20,043 bases of DNA from contig ML210503.1 in assembly GCA_004369085.1 (NCBI GenBank), forward strand, positions 1 through 20,043, in the 5' to 3' direction. The number at the start of each line of letters is the position of its first letter. Position 1 is the stretch's first letter. The notes below the pieces were generated by a model, which saw nothing but the letters and a program-made list of their open reading frames with translations, was not told where the DNA came from and made no database searches. The DNA is from Coprinopsis marcescibilis. Lineage: Eukaryota > Basidiomycota > Agaricomycetes > Agaricales > Psathyrellaceae. The position numbers and the translations under genes were made by a program. Below are positions 9,632-18,572 of the stretch, in pieces.

Positions 9632-12600
9632 CTACTCCCACCGTCGAATCGAATGATTGTGAATATAGTTGTTGTAAATACCTGCAGAAGGCTCTTCTGC
9701 GCCATGCGAACGGAGCAATTCTGCAGTGTCGTGTTCGGCTTCTTTCAACGCACGGGCCAACGCCGTTCTCCCGTTTGGAGGCGCATAATCGATGAAAATG
9801 TCTTCGTGTTGGAGGAGCATTTCGACAGTGGATTTATGACCACCCTCCGATGCACACATTAAGGCTGTTCTTCCATCCTTGGGCAGATAGTTGACGTTGA
9901 TGCCTTTCACGCCAAGTAGCGTTTCCACGATGTCCTGGTGCCCACGCAGTGCTGCTTCAACCAGCGCCTCCCCACATTCGCTAACGAAGCTCGCTTCTTC
10001 ACTAGAGTCGCCTTCGCTTAGATTCTTGATGTTTGTACTCTGGAACCGAACGAGGGCTCTGACAACTTCGACATGACCTTCATACGAGGCCAACGTCAGA
10101 GCTGTCTCGCCACCCTCATTCCTACTACTGGCGTGGTTTGTGCCGACAACCGCAAGCAGCATCTCCACAATTTCCAAGCTTCCACTGTTCGCTGCAAGCA
10201 TGAGAGCTGTATCTCCGTTGCAATCGCCCAAAGCCACATCAATTCCCTCAACATTGAGAAGGACTCGAATCGTCTCAGCATGGCTGAAATATGTTGCGAG
10301 TACTAGAGCTGTTGATTCTTCGGACGCCCGGGCATTGATATCAAGGTCTGGGGGGGAGGGAGGCGGGAATTGTGATTGGGATCCATCAGCAGGGTGGCAG
10401 CTGGGATGGAACCATTCTTCGAGTAGTTCGTGGAAGTTGTAGGCGGCAGCTACGTGTATCGAGGAGCCCGTGTACGCAAGATATTCGCTGTTGTTGAGAC
10501 ATATTGGAAATACGGAGCCGTGAAGGATAAATTCCCGGGTTGAGGCTGGAAGTGCATCGGAGAGATGTGAATGTCCTGCCCATCGGCGTACTGAGTAACG
10601 CAGAAAGAAAGGGTTCTTTTCGAAGATGTCATCCAGGTACTGACGTCGTTGGGAATAGTTTGCCTGAGTGTCCACCGGAAGGTTGTTGAGGTTGAATTGC
10701 ACCAGACGTGCAACACAAGTAGACGCAAGCATTGCATGGGGATCAGGGTCCTCGCGTTTCAAGTAGGGCTCCAGATAATCCTTGGCCGTGTAGTCTACAC
10801 GAAGCGGTCAACTTGGATTGAATTGTGAAAATCCCAAAGCATACTTACGAACGAGTCGAACCAGTCCACTTTCAGATTCAAAGGTGACCAGGCCGCAACA
10901 CAAGGAGAGAAGGGTAGGACCATCAATGAGAAGTTCAGAGTCAAACTGGAAAGTCTTGGGATCCACCGCGATGGCGTATCGGAGGTCGTCCATTTCCAGG
11001 GAATCGAGTGCATGCACCAGCCATGTAAGAGCACGTTTGGCCTTTGCAGCCTGTTTGTGCGCCTTCACCCGCAACATGGTTGCCTGGTACATGGCTTCCA
11101 CACCGATTGGGAGTGTTTTCACTGCTTGACGTAATTCTTGGATGTCAACGCAATCTACGAGTGTGTCCAGCTGTAGAGACGCAACCAAAAACCTATCGAG
11201 ACATTTGAGAGACAGAACCGGAATTTTGACGCACAACTTACATGCCAGAGGATTTTTCAATGATTGTTTTGACAACCCATTGCTTGAATTCGTCTTTCGC
11301 AAGGAGCCCTTTAAGTGTTGGTATCTGGCGAACCTTTTCCTCAATGAGTCGCTCGATGTCCGCATCCTGGAGAATGATGCTGAAGTGGTCTGCTGTTGGA
11401 ACGTTGTCTTCGAGAAGATGTAAAGGGCGCGACGTTATGAGGAGGTTAATTGGCAGCTGGGAAAGGGAGTCAAGAAGCTCGAATTGGGTGGTGGATTTGG
11501 CTTCGTCCAAGCCGTCCAACGAGCAGAATCTCTCGTCAAAGAGATTGGAGGTGAAGATTGCCTCGAGAACAACGATCAACTCTTGCTTCGATGGACGGGT
11601 TTTTCGGAGCAAATGGTGATCGTGCATGCGCTGGATGTACACGATGGTCTGCGGATGGTCTTCAAGAATCTGGCGGAGGAGGCCTGCCAGAATCTCTTCG
11701 ACGGCTAAGGCGTCAGTGTAGCGGGAAAAGGCAAAGGCAACACAGATTCGCTTATTGCTCTTTGCAAGTTCCATGAGGTATTCGACGATTATGGACCTGT
11801 GACAATGTTAGACAGTTCAAAGATATGTCGAAGCACGACCTACGCTAAGATTGTCTTTCCTGCGCCAGCTATGCAGACGTGGTGTGTTAGTTACTGTCAG
11901 ACTCGAAGGATGCTGAGCTACGTACGCATACCAGTCCCCCACAGGATCCCGCGAGGTCCCTTCCTCCATTTGCAAAATTTTGGCTCTGAAAGAACCCAGC
12001 GTCCTGTCTTTCCGACCCTCTTGCGGAGATGGTCGGCTAGAAAATTGCGGAAGTTGATACTGCTGAGGGCTTCCGCAACCACTGCAATGTCTATGAAACC
12101 ACCATCAGGAAACGCGCACAATGAGCGTACAGCAAGCCTCTCACCTCGTGTTGATAAATTAGGGACTACGACAGTATGAGCGTTGATGAAAGTAGTCGTC
12201 CCGCTAAAATCGAGATTGCTGGCTCCCTGGAATGAATGTGTCGAGGGCCCAGAGACTGGATTTACAGCCTCAGGAACGCGGCCGCCTACATGCGAATATG
12301 TCAGGCACCACCGGCCAACATGGCAATAAACGGACGTACCACTATTCGAGGACGATCCTGGTCGGTACACAGAGCTCGCAGTGACGGGCTCATTGACGGG
12401 TCGACGGCTATGGTGTGATTCGGCCGGGATGCTGCTGTGGTGGTACTGAGCATAGCCTCCTGCACCCGCTTGGGACGAATACAGGGGTCCCGTTTGCCAG
12501 TTTTCCATAGCTATCAGGGCGTGCGGAGGGTTATAGCTTTTCCCTGAGATAGGGTAGCCAAGTGAATGCGGTGGAACGTAGTTCTGCTGGTATTGGGATT

Positions 12601-13139
12601 CGGCTGTGGTCCTGGAGAGGGATGCCGACGTCGGGGCATCAACGTGCGTTTGGAAGTCGTTGAACGTCGAATCTCCTTGTATGGTAAAGGCATGGGCTTT
12701 CTGGAACATCTGGGGAGCCTCATCCCAATCTGATCCATCGATCAGCGACCAATACTCGGTAAGCAACATCAACGAGACGGACCTTGCCAGTTCTGGACAT
12801 CATTCGAGCCACTTGCGAATGTTTGGCACGCTTCAGCTGCATCTAACCTTGTCCTCTTCACCCCAAAATATTCATTGTTGTTAGGATCAGAGACATCGGA
12901 TGAAGGTCGTCCTCGCTTGGGTATGGTGCAAGACGATGCTCCCTGTTCTTGACTCTGAGCGCAATTATCTCTGTGAGGTGAAGTGTAACACGGACCTGGT
13001 GAGGTGGATTGTCCTGGTAGCCATTCCAATCGGTGAGAGATGCTGAAGATGCTTCGCCATGATTAGCCACTGGCCTCATCGAGACCAAGGAATCATCGTC
13101 GTTCGAAAGGTCGTAGATTGACTGTCCTCCTCTGTTCAT
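9632..13139 (-). CDS. NACHT-ankyrin NLR-like STAND NTPase, about 1064 aa
   Basis: Seven exons: 13139-12996, 12942-12783, 12729-11926, 11868-11844, 11796-11242, 11192-10849 and 10794-9632. All introns are GT-AG, 47-57 nt, with matching phases and no internal stop. The start ATG has the favourable context ACCATGA. Residues 1-300 are mostly disordered and include an AT-hook-like PKRGRPS and an AHAFTIQGDSTFND motif typical of agaric NLRs. The NACHT domain follows: Walker A GMPGAGKT (368-375), Walker B LDGLDEA (471-477) and sensor LLITSRP (496-502), then a winged-helix-like segment (RALTWLVHALDSLEMDDLR) and LVRLVHYTAKDYLE (about 672-685). About six ankyrin repeats fill roughly 835-1045. Fungal NLRs of this design are thought to sense non-self ligands through the repeats and trigger oligomerisation and a death or defence response. 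No N-terminal effector domain is recognisable. The exon 1/2 junction could instead use acceptor 12955. Confidence 0.88.
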
Positions 13140-13744
13140 GGTCCCTAAATACGATAGCCTATTCGTCACTCTAGCTCCTAAAGTAGCAAAGTGTCACAAT
13201 TACCTGGAGTGGTGGACCCAGTTAGACGTACAGACTAATGGATGTAAGAAAGTAAAGTCAAGGGTCAAGTACAAAGCGCTTTCCTTGTATTTTGAATTCT
13301 CATGGCAGCACGTCAACAGCATATTCACAGCCTTGAGCCTGCCTCATGATGACATCCCACGCATGGACATCATGCTTTTTATGAGCGCTAATGCAGGCCA
13401 GAGAGGATAGCATGTGCACAAGACGATGCGATGCATCATCATGTCACGGTCATACACTGTACCACCAGAACGACCCCCCATGTCGCTCACTGGCTGAACG
13501 CCAATAGGCCTAACCAGCGGAGGAATAGTTCGAGTGGCTGTGTACCATCCAGCTCCTCTCCACCATCTTCAAACTCTCATAGGGAGTTTATTGAAAAGAG
13601 GTAGATAAGATAAGATAGGTAAGGCCCTCCGGGCAGACCTGGAGACCAATGTGATTAGGACACTGTTCGTCACAATTCAGCAACCTTCCAAATGTTCATG
13701 ATACGGTGGCGAGCGCCCTCGCAGGAACAACTGAAGTGCTGACT
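13140..13744. other. 5' flank of the NLR gene
   Basis: No gene is supported. A run of GATA motifs (GATAAGATAAGATAG, about 13603-13617) lies roughly 465 bp upstream of the NLR start and could bind GATA-type regulators, but position and motif are the only evidence. Bases 13745-13750 are the left target duplication of element 2. Confidence 0.35.
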
Positions 13745-13750
13745 AACGTG

Positions 13751-14092
13751 TACGGTGTTCGAGAAGGGTAAGGTTCGATTTTTCACGCGCGAGCTCAAGT
13801 GATGCCGACCTTCGGTGGCTATGTTGTCGTGTGCCGCCGTGGAGATGGAGCTATTTGACCTCCTGAGACTGTTAACTTGTACCCAAGGGCTCTCTAGGGT
13901 TGTATATACTAATTTTGAGCTGAATTCTGCATGTTATAACTGTCTGTCAAAGGGGAGGCCCGGTATAGCTGAGAGACCGACGCTACCTGCGAGTGCAGTG
14001 TGGCTGTGCGGCGCGTTTTGACCAGCCACAGTCAAACCTTATTTAAACGTTTTGCATCTACAGCTAAGGGATTCTACGGGTATGGAACTGTA
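13751..14092 (+). repeat. Left TIR of element 2, split by a 169-bp insertion
   Basis: Bases 13751-13839 pair with about 15419-15507, and 14009-14092 pair with about 15301-15412. The intervening 13840-14008 has no counterpart in the right arm. The unmatched block is bordered by similar GTGTG(C/G)C(C/T)G sequences, suggesting a small insertion with a target duplication. It contains no recognisable gene. Confidence 0.75.
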
Positions 14093-14297
14093 AGTGATAC
14101 ATAAGAGACCGCACTGACCAAGTTTGATGACCTCCGGATTGGATACCGGATGGTTGCGTTGGATTTGGTTCAAATTCCGTTGTGGACCCTGCGTACTACA
14201 GGTACACGCGTAAACTTAGCGTAAATTCGATATAAACTTGCTGCTAAATAATACAAGCATAAGCCTAATGAATTGTAGCAATACAAATGGACCGGGT

Positions 14298-14636
14298 CTA
14301 GACATCGGTGGCGTAACTAGTAAGATTAGCAAGCCCACGAGATTTCTTTGCTGCCTTCTCGATAGGGGCTGTCCCCTTTCCAAGAAACTCGATGCTATCG
14401 TTTGAAGACAATGATGCCAGCTGTTCTTCAATCTTGACGATACTCTTATCAGTGGAGTCCTCTTCCGCTGCGCCATTCTTGAGGGGTAAAAGACCAAGCC
14501 CTTTGCAGATTGAGTTGCATTCGTGTTGATTGACAAAGCCTTGGAGGCCAAAACCACCGAGGTCGCCCAAGCCGTACTTCATATCAGAGCCAGTATCGTA
14601 ACAAGGGCGGTGGTCAGTATTTGGCGCAAACTTCGG
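14298..14636 (-). pseudogene. Alpha-kinase C-terminal fragment (element 2)
   Basis: The minus-strand frame ends with TAA/TAG-type termination at 14298 and contains YGLGDLGGFGLQGFVNQHEC followed by NSIC. This is the glycine loop plus Cys-x3-Cys zinc site that closes the alpha-kinase domain; element 1 has SGVGDHGIQGINSF and QHRCGIIC at the same place. A hydrophilic tail of about 75 residues follows, as in element 1. Everything upstream (N-lobe lysine, DLQG) is missing because the frame meets the integrase fragment near 14637. It is a remnant, not a functional kinase. Confidence 0.75.
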
Positions 14637-14935
14637 TCCATCGAATTCGCGGGCAGAAGAAGACCTTGCTGCCATCGGATGCTCGAAGAACAGACATATT
14701 CCTCTCCCCAGAGCTTTTTGGTGGGGATAATCAGCTCATATCTATTCCTAATGAGGACATAGATGCACTTATTGAAGAGCACGACAATCCCGAGGTCTTT
14801 CAGTTTGGGTCTGCCGAGATGAGGAAAACCTATGTAGAGATTTACAATGCCATTGGAAACCCCGAGCTTCAGCCGGTCAAGGGTTGGGATATCTGGAAAG
14901 CGATGTTAGAGCAGTATATGACTCATTATATGTAG
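14637..14935 (+). pseudogene. Integrase-core C-terminal fragment (element 2)
   Basis: The plus frame begins at the deletion junction with HRIRGQKKTLLPS, the basic motif that follows the catalytic domain in basidiomycete integrase-core proteins. It continues through LFGGDNQLISIP to VKGWDIWKAM before a TAG at 14933-14935. Element 1's integrase has the equivalent MPSGHVP and LDNAWDVFQTM segments. The catalytic D, D and E residues are all lost. The fragment reads toward the right TIR, the same relation as in element 1. Confidence 0.7.
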
Positions 14936-15059
14936 TACTATACCTACTGGCTGCATCAGTAAAATGATCCATAGCGTGTGCGAACTTGGGCAAGTCCAAA
15001 AAGCCCAAAAATATCAAGAAATTTCCATTTTAGGGAGTGGTCTGGCATTGTCGAAAAGC

Positions 15060-15190
15060 CAGGTATTACTTTTGGAAAAGTGATGATCACTTTTCTCCTA
15101 AACGGGGTCTCTACCCGCCAAAAATGTGGCCACTTTTGGCTACTTTGTGACATTTTGACGTAAGGACTTGCCAAAAGTGAATAAGTCCAA
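15060..15190. repeat. Palindrome-rich zone inside element 2
   Basis: AAAAGTGATGATCACTTTT (15076-15094) is a near-perfect palindrome. GCCAAAA (15117-15123) pairs with TTTTGGC (15134-15140), and GGACTT...AAGTCC flanks 15167-15191. The same words (CCAAAAGTG, CACTTTTGG) recur in both orientations. It may be a nested small foldback element or a subterminal binding region; no target duplication was identified. Confidence 0.5.
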
Positions 15191-15300
15191 CAAGGCGGGA
15201 AGTTTTCGCCCCTTTTCCTGATGTGGTAGCTACGGCAACAAGTATAATGATCCTGTTCGCGCTTTTCAAATAGGAGGGCTCCGGATGTCGCAAAACTGGG

Positions 15301-15507
15301 CCTATACAGTCCCATAGTCATTATGAGCAACTTTGTAATTATACTCTTCCTTAGCTACACATGCAAAACGTTTAAATCTGGTTTGACTGTCCCTGCAACT
15401 ATTCCTCAAAACGCGCCGCAGCAGCACACGAAGACATAGCCACCGAAGGTTGGCATCACTTGAGCTCGCGCGTGAAAAATCGAACCTTACCCTTCTCGAA
15501 CACTGTA
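15301..15507 (-). repeat. Right TIR of element 2
   Basis: Reverse complement of the left arm without the 169-bp insertion. It includes the shared blocks at 15435-15507 (nearly identical) and about 15349-15412 (more diverged). It ends at the AACGTG duplication. Confidence 0.75.
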
Positions 15508-15513
15508 AACGTG

Positions 15514-16560
15514 ACTTGAGTTTCCAGCAATCGAATATCTTTGTACAAGAACTGCCTTGCTTCGCTACGGCATCCAGGAATTGAGGAAATATATTTCGTT
15601 GCTTACAACAGACTTCGGAAATTTCCGCATATACGATATGATTGTAACTTGCTAGAAAGTAAATGTTGGAAGAAGACACTGTGGGTAAAGGCAAAGGTGA
15701 GCATGCTAAACTGTGATAACAGCAGGCTCCAGATAAAGCGGTGTGACAGGAAGAGGGTGTAATAAGCCTTGACTTGCACACTGGCCCTGCAGTGGACCAG
15801 GGCCAGTGCGAGAAGTCTCAGAAACAGTATCAAGGGAATGAAGAAAGTGGTCAAAACGAAAAAATAAATAAAACAATCAAGTACAACAGAGCTAGGCAGT
15901 ATCGTTATAGATATGAAGGGATTTAACATACCTTTGTAGCCCTCCAGCCCAACCTATGTATACTGTGCTGCTACAAGGATATGTATGTGTTCCATGAATT
16001 CTTGAATCTTAGGACTACATTGAGGAGTACCCACGTCAATCTCAAACAAGGTCCACTACGCCCTAAGTGACTAGTAGAGTTGCTGGTTCCCCAGCGACTC
16101 ATATCCACATATCTGACATTTCCTGTTCTGAACCAGGTTCGCACACTTGTCAAAAAGTGGAGCAAAATGACAGATTCTAGACTGGGCGTTACTATACATA
16201 GCAAGAAAGTTGTGTGGGATGATCTATTTCGCATAGTAAAACCTACATCAGGATAATTCGCTCAGCTTGGTATTCCCAGACGGGGTTGATCGGACGATAT
16301 CGGCCTGATATAAATGGCAATTAGAGTATCAGGGATATCTTATCATATCAGGCTGATGGATGTTGGGTGTTAGACTGTTAGCTGATGGTCAGGAAATCGC
16401 GAATCCCTGCGTGTCACTTTCAGGTGTGTTGCAGGTGGTTATGCCAACCAGCTGTTCAGCTCTGGGTTACGCTCTCTTAACCGGGAGGGAGTCCCGAATT
16501 GTAAACAATAGAAAAAGGGCGAATAATAGTATTCCCATGGCAACCCGACAACTTCGACAA
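15514..16560. other. Intergenic, no supported gene
   Basis: No coherent gene. 15779-15808 holds a perfect 11-bp inverted repeat (CACTGGCCCTG/CAGGGCCAGTG) with an 8-nt loop. Hydrophobic minus-strand frames in 15603-15929 come from T-rich sequence and lack motifs. Confidence 0.4.
15779..15808. repeat. 11-bp perfect hairpin
   Basis: CACTGGCCCTG (15779-15789) and CAGGGCCAGTG (15798-15808) are perfect reverse complements around an 8-nt loop. No flanking duplication or poly-T indicates a terminator or element end. Confidence 0.6.
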
Positions 16561-16563
16561 CCA

Positions 16564-17294
16564 AATGGATCTTCATTCCAGATACAGTAGTACCTTTCGA
16601 CATTGTCACCAAAAGAAACTTGCTGTAGCCTGGTCAGTTCAAACACATTACTGTTGGTTTGCTTTTGACATTGTATGGATGGAGGTTTGTGAACACAAGC
16701 TTCATAGTCCATAATATTATTCATTTACTGCTCCAGCAGCTGTCTGCTGCATGAAATCTTTGCGCATAATAATGGGATCCACTGCTCTTTTACATACCTT
16801 GTCCAACCTCCTGTCGAGCTTGAAGGGAAGCTTCGTACTGTGCTTGCAAAAATGGTATTCATTATTTTCTAGGAGCTTCAATCTGGGTATATTGGTAGAA
16901 CCTGCAGACCTGATCAATGAGCACAACGAGATAGAGGGTCTTGGTGGAAGTGAGTATAGTGGTTTGCTCGTAGACTGACTTGGGTTGACAATTTACCAGG
17001 AGAATTCGCATCTCCCATGTGCGAACGGGATGGGAACGTCTATGCGGTGATTGCACAAATGAAGGATGAAGTTATTAACCTTAAGAACGACAATACCCAA
17101 CTGAGAAGGAACTGGAGGACGAATCAGGGGAGTGTCGGCGTCACATGAAGGATCTCCACAACCGCTTGTGGGCCATAGGTGCAATTCTCAGCATTTTTTG
17201 GGCCTGCAAGATAGAGACGCTTGCAGCTGCAATGATACATTTGGCAAGTTCAGACATGTCACCAGGAAAGATTGAGGAGAGGACTAAACCCTGA
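16564..17294 (+). pseudogene. Decayed spliced gene with coiled-coil segment, unidentified
   Basis: Several plus-strand stretches look coding and are joined by plausible introns, but the frames do not all connect. 16564-16683 starts with ATG and includes KKLAVAWSVQTHYCWF, then a GTTTGT donor. 16733-16861 encodes LLHEIFAHNNGIHCSFTY and VQPPVELEGKLRTVLAKM. After an intron ending near 16907 comes LINEHNEIEGLGG. An intron from 16951 (GTGAGT) to 16999 (CCAG) leads to EFASPMCERDGNVYAV and a leucine-spaced helix (MKDEVINLKNDNTQL), then after a 1-bp frameshift near 17106, KELEDESGECRRHMKDLHNR. The stop is at 17292. The helical part would form a coiled coil. I do not recognise the family. The frameshift and imperfect exon phases suggest a pseudogene. 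Confidence 0.45.
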
Positions 17295-18572
17295 ACTCTG
17301 ATGGCCCCTTGATTCCATAACTAAAGAAAAGGAATGTGTCCTTGTCGCTTGGGGACGCAGGAAGACACGGGATTCTCAATGCATTGAATGAAAAACCAAG
17401 TGCCAAGGAGTTGTAGGCACGCGAGAACGGAGGGAGGAGGATGGGACTGCACTGGGAAATGATTTGGTGAAAACCGAACAGCTCCTGTATTAGCGAATGT
17501 AACCAAATGTACGATGGCTGCAACCGCGCAACAATAGAACAAATGGTGGCCTAGGCCTGCATGAACATCTGGGGATCGGATGCGGTTAAAGAGGCCCGCA
17601 AATAAAAGTTAGCACTGGGAGAGATTTTCTTCAACCAGGTTTCGTCCTTGACAGATAAATGTAAGTGAAAAGTATTCTTCCGATTCTCGTTGTAAGCGCA
17701 GGGAGTTACTCCAGTGGGTGGACATGGGCAACCCAAGCGCGACGGTGGACCGAACATGGCCAGGATTACAATGGACGGATAGGTGGCGGGGTTAAGATAA
17801 AGTGTATGGGATAGCACAGCCGAAACGGACTGCAGCCTACATTGAGGGTCAAGCGATGTCGAGAATCTTGAGTGACTAGGAGTGTCGTGGTAATTTCGAC
17901 CCGAAAGTCAGCTCCATCGTGGAACTTGAGGTGTGTCGATGCAACCATCTGTTGATCGTCACCGGGAGCAAAGCGAGTTGGGCACGGGCCAGTGCCTCAG
18001 GTTGGTGGTTGATGATGGGAGTGAGCGGAACATTGAGCTGCACCTTCTTCAAGCCCCTACGGAAAGGGTGGACCAGAAAGGATCTGCGGATGGCGATGAC
18101 ATGCTTCCTTCTGGCAAGGACCATGTCGTAGTGTAGTGGGGGAAGTTACCAACAGGCGTGACGACCTTCTTGACAATGTCGAACTCGGTGGGAACATTGT
18201 GTCATCGGTATATCACGGTACGGTAGTGGTATCGAGAGAGATAACATGGAAGAGGGCGCTTACTTCGACAGCAAAAGTTGAACATGGACCTTTGATATGT
18301 CCGTTGCCAACTCCAATCTCCGCTCCGTGACATCAGCGGAGACCATGTGGTAACTAAGGACAGGATACGATCAGCACTTCAAGTTGATCACCACAGTCGA
18401 TGGGTAGTAGTACGTACCCACCAGTGTCAAATTCTATTCGCGAATAATACATATGGAACATTTGAAATTGTACATTCATAGGGCTTAAATACGCAAGCTG
18501 CTTATACAGAATTGTTACTTCAAGTTATACCTGCTCTGGGGACATCCCTGGGCCACCTCCATCCTAACTCCT
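17295..18572. other. Unresolved region, possible coding remnants
   Basis: No gene model could be built. Minus-strand frames around 17551-17700 (ending KKISPSANFYLRASLTASD and DPQMFMQA) and 17876-18124 (VQLNVPLTPIINHQPEALAR) have protein-like composition. A plus-strand frame at 17933-18136 also looks hydrophilic and protein-like, so strand is ambiguous. None shows a known domain. The stretch may hold a degenerated gene or transposon remnant. Confidence 0.25.

Larger units (their letters stand above)
13751..15507. mobile_element. TIR element 2: internal-deletion derivative of an alpha-kinase/integrase transposon
   Basis: The two ends are inverted repeats starting TACGGTGTTCGAGAAGGG (left) and TACAGTGTTCGAGAAGGG (right, reverse-complemented). 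The outer 73 bases differ at only two positions, both transitions. AACGTG directly abuts both ends (13745-13750 and 15508-15513). Inside lie the C-terminal end of an alpha-kinase on the minus strand and the C-terminal end of an integrase-core protein on the plus strand, each reading outward, fused tail-out at about 14637. This is the layout of element 1 with everything between the two C-terminal ends lost. The TACGGT termini link the two elements, but the rest of the TIRs and the proteins differ, so they are different subfamilies. The element has no intact gene. Confidence 0.75.

Noticed and set aside
14118..14190. Possible tRNA-like sequence (GGTTCAAATTCC resembles a B box)
   Set aside because: No cloverleaf could be drawn. 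The T stem does not pair properly and no A box or acceptor stem is present.
15603..15929. Hydrophobic minus-strand frame as a membrane protein
   Set aside because: It is T-rich sequence giving Phe/Leu runs, with no conserved motif or supporting exon structure.
16304..16352. CCTGATAT/ATATCAGG inverted repeat as an element end
   Set aside because: It is only 8 bp, in an AT-rich context, with no flanking duplication or second copy.
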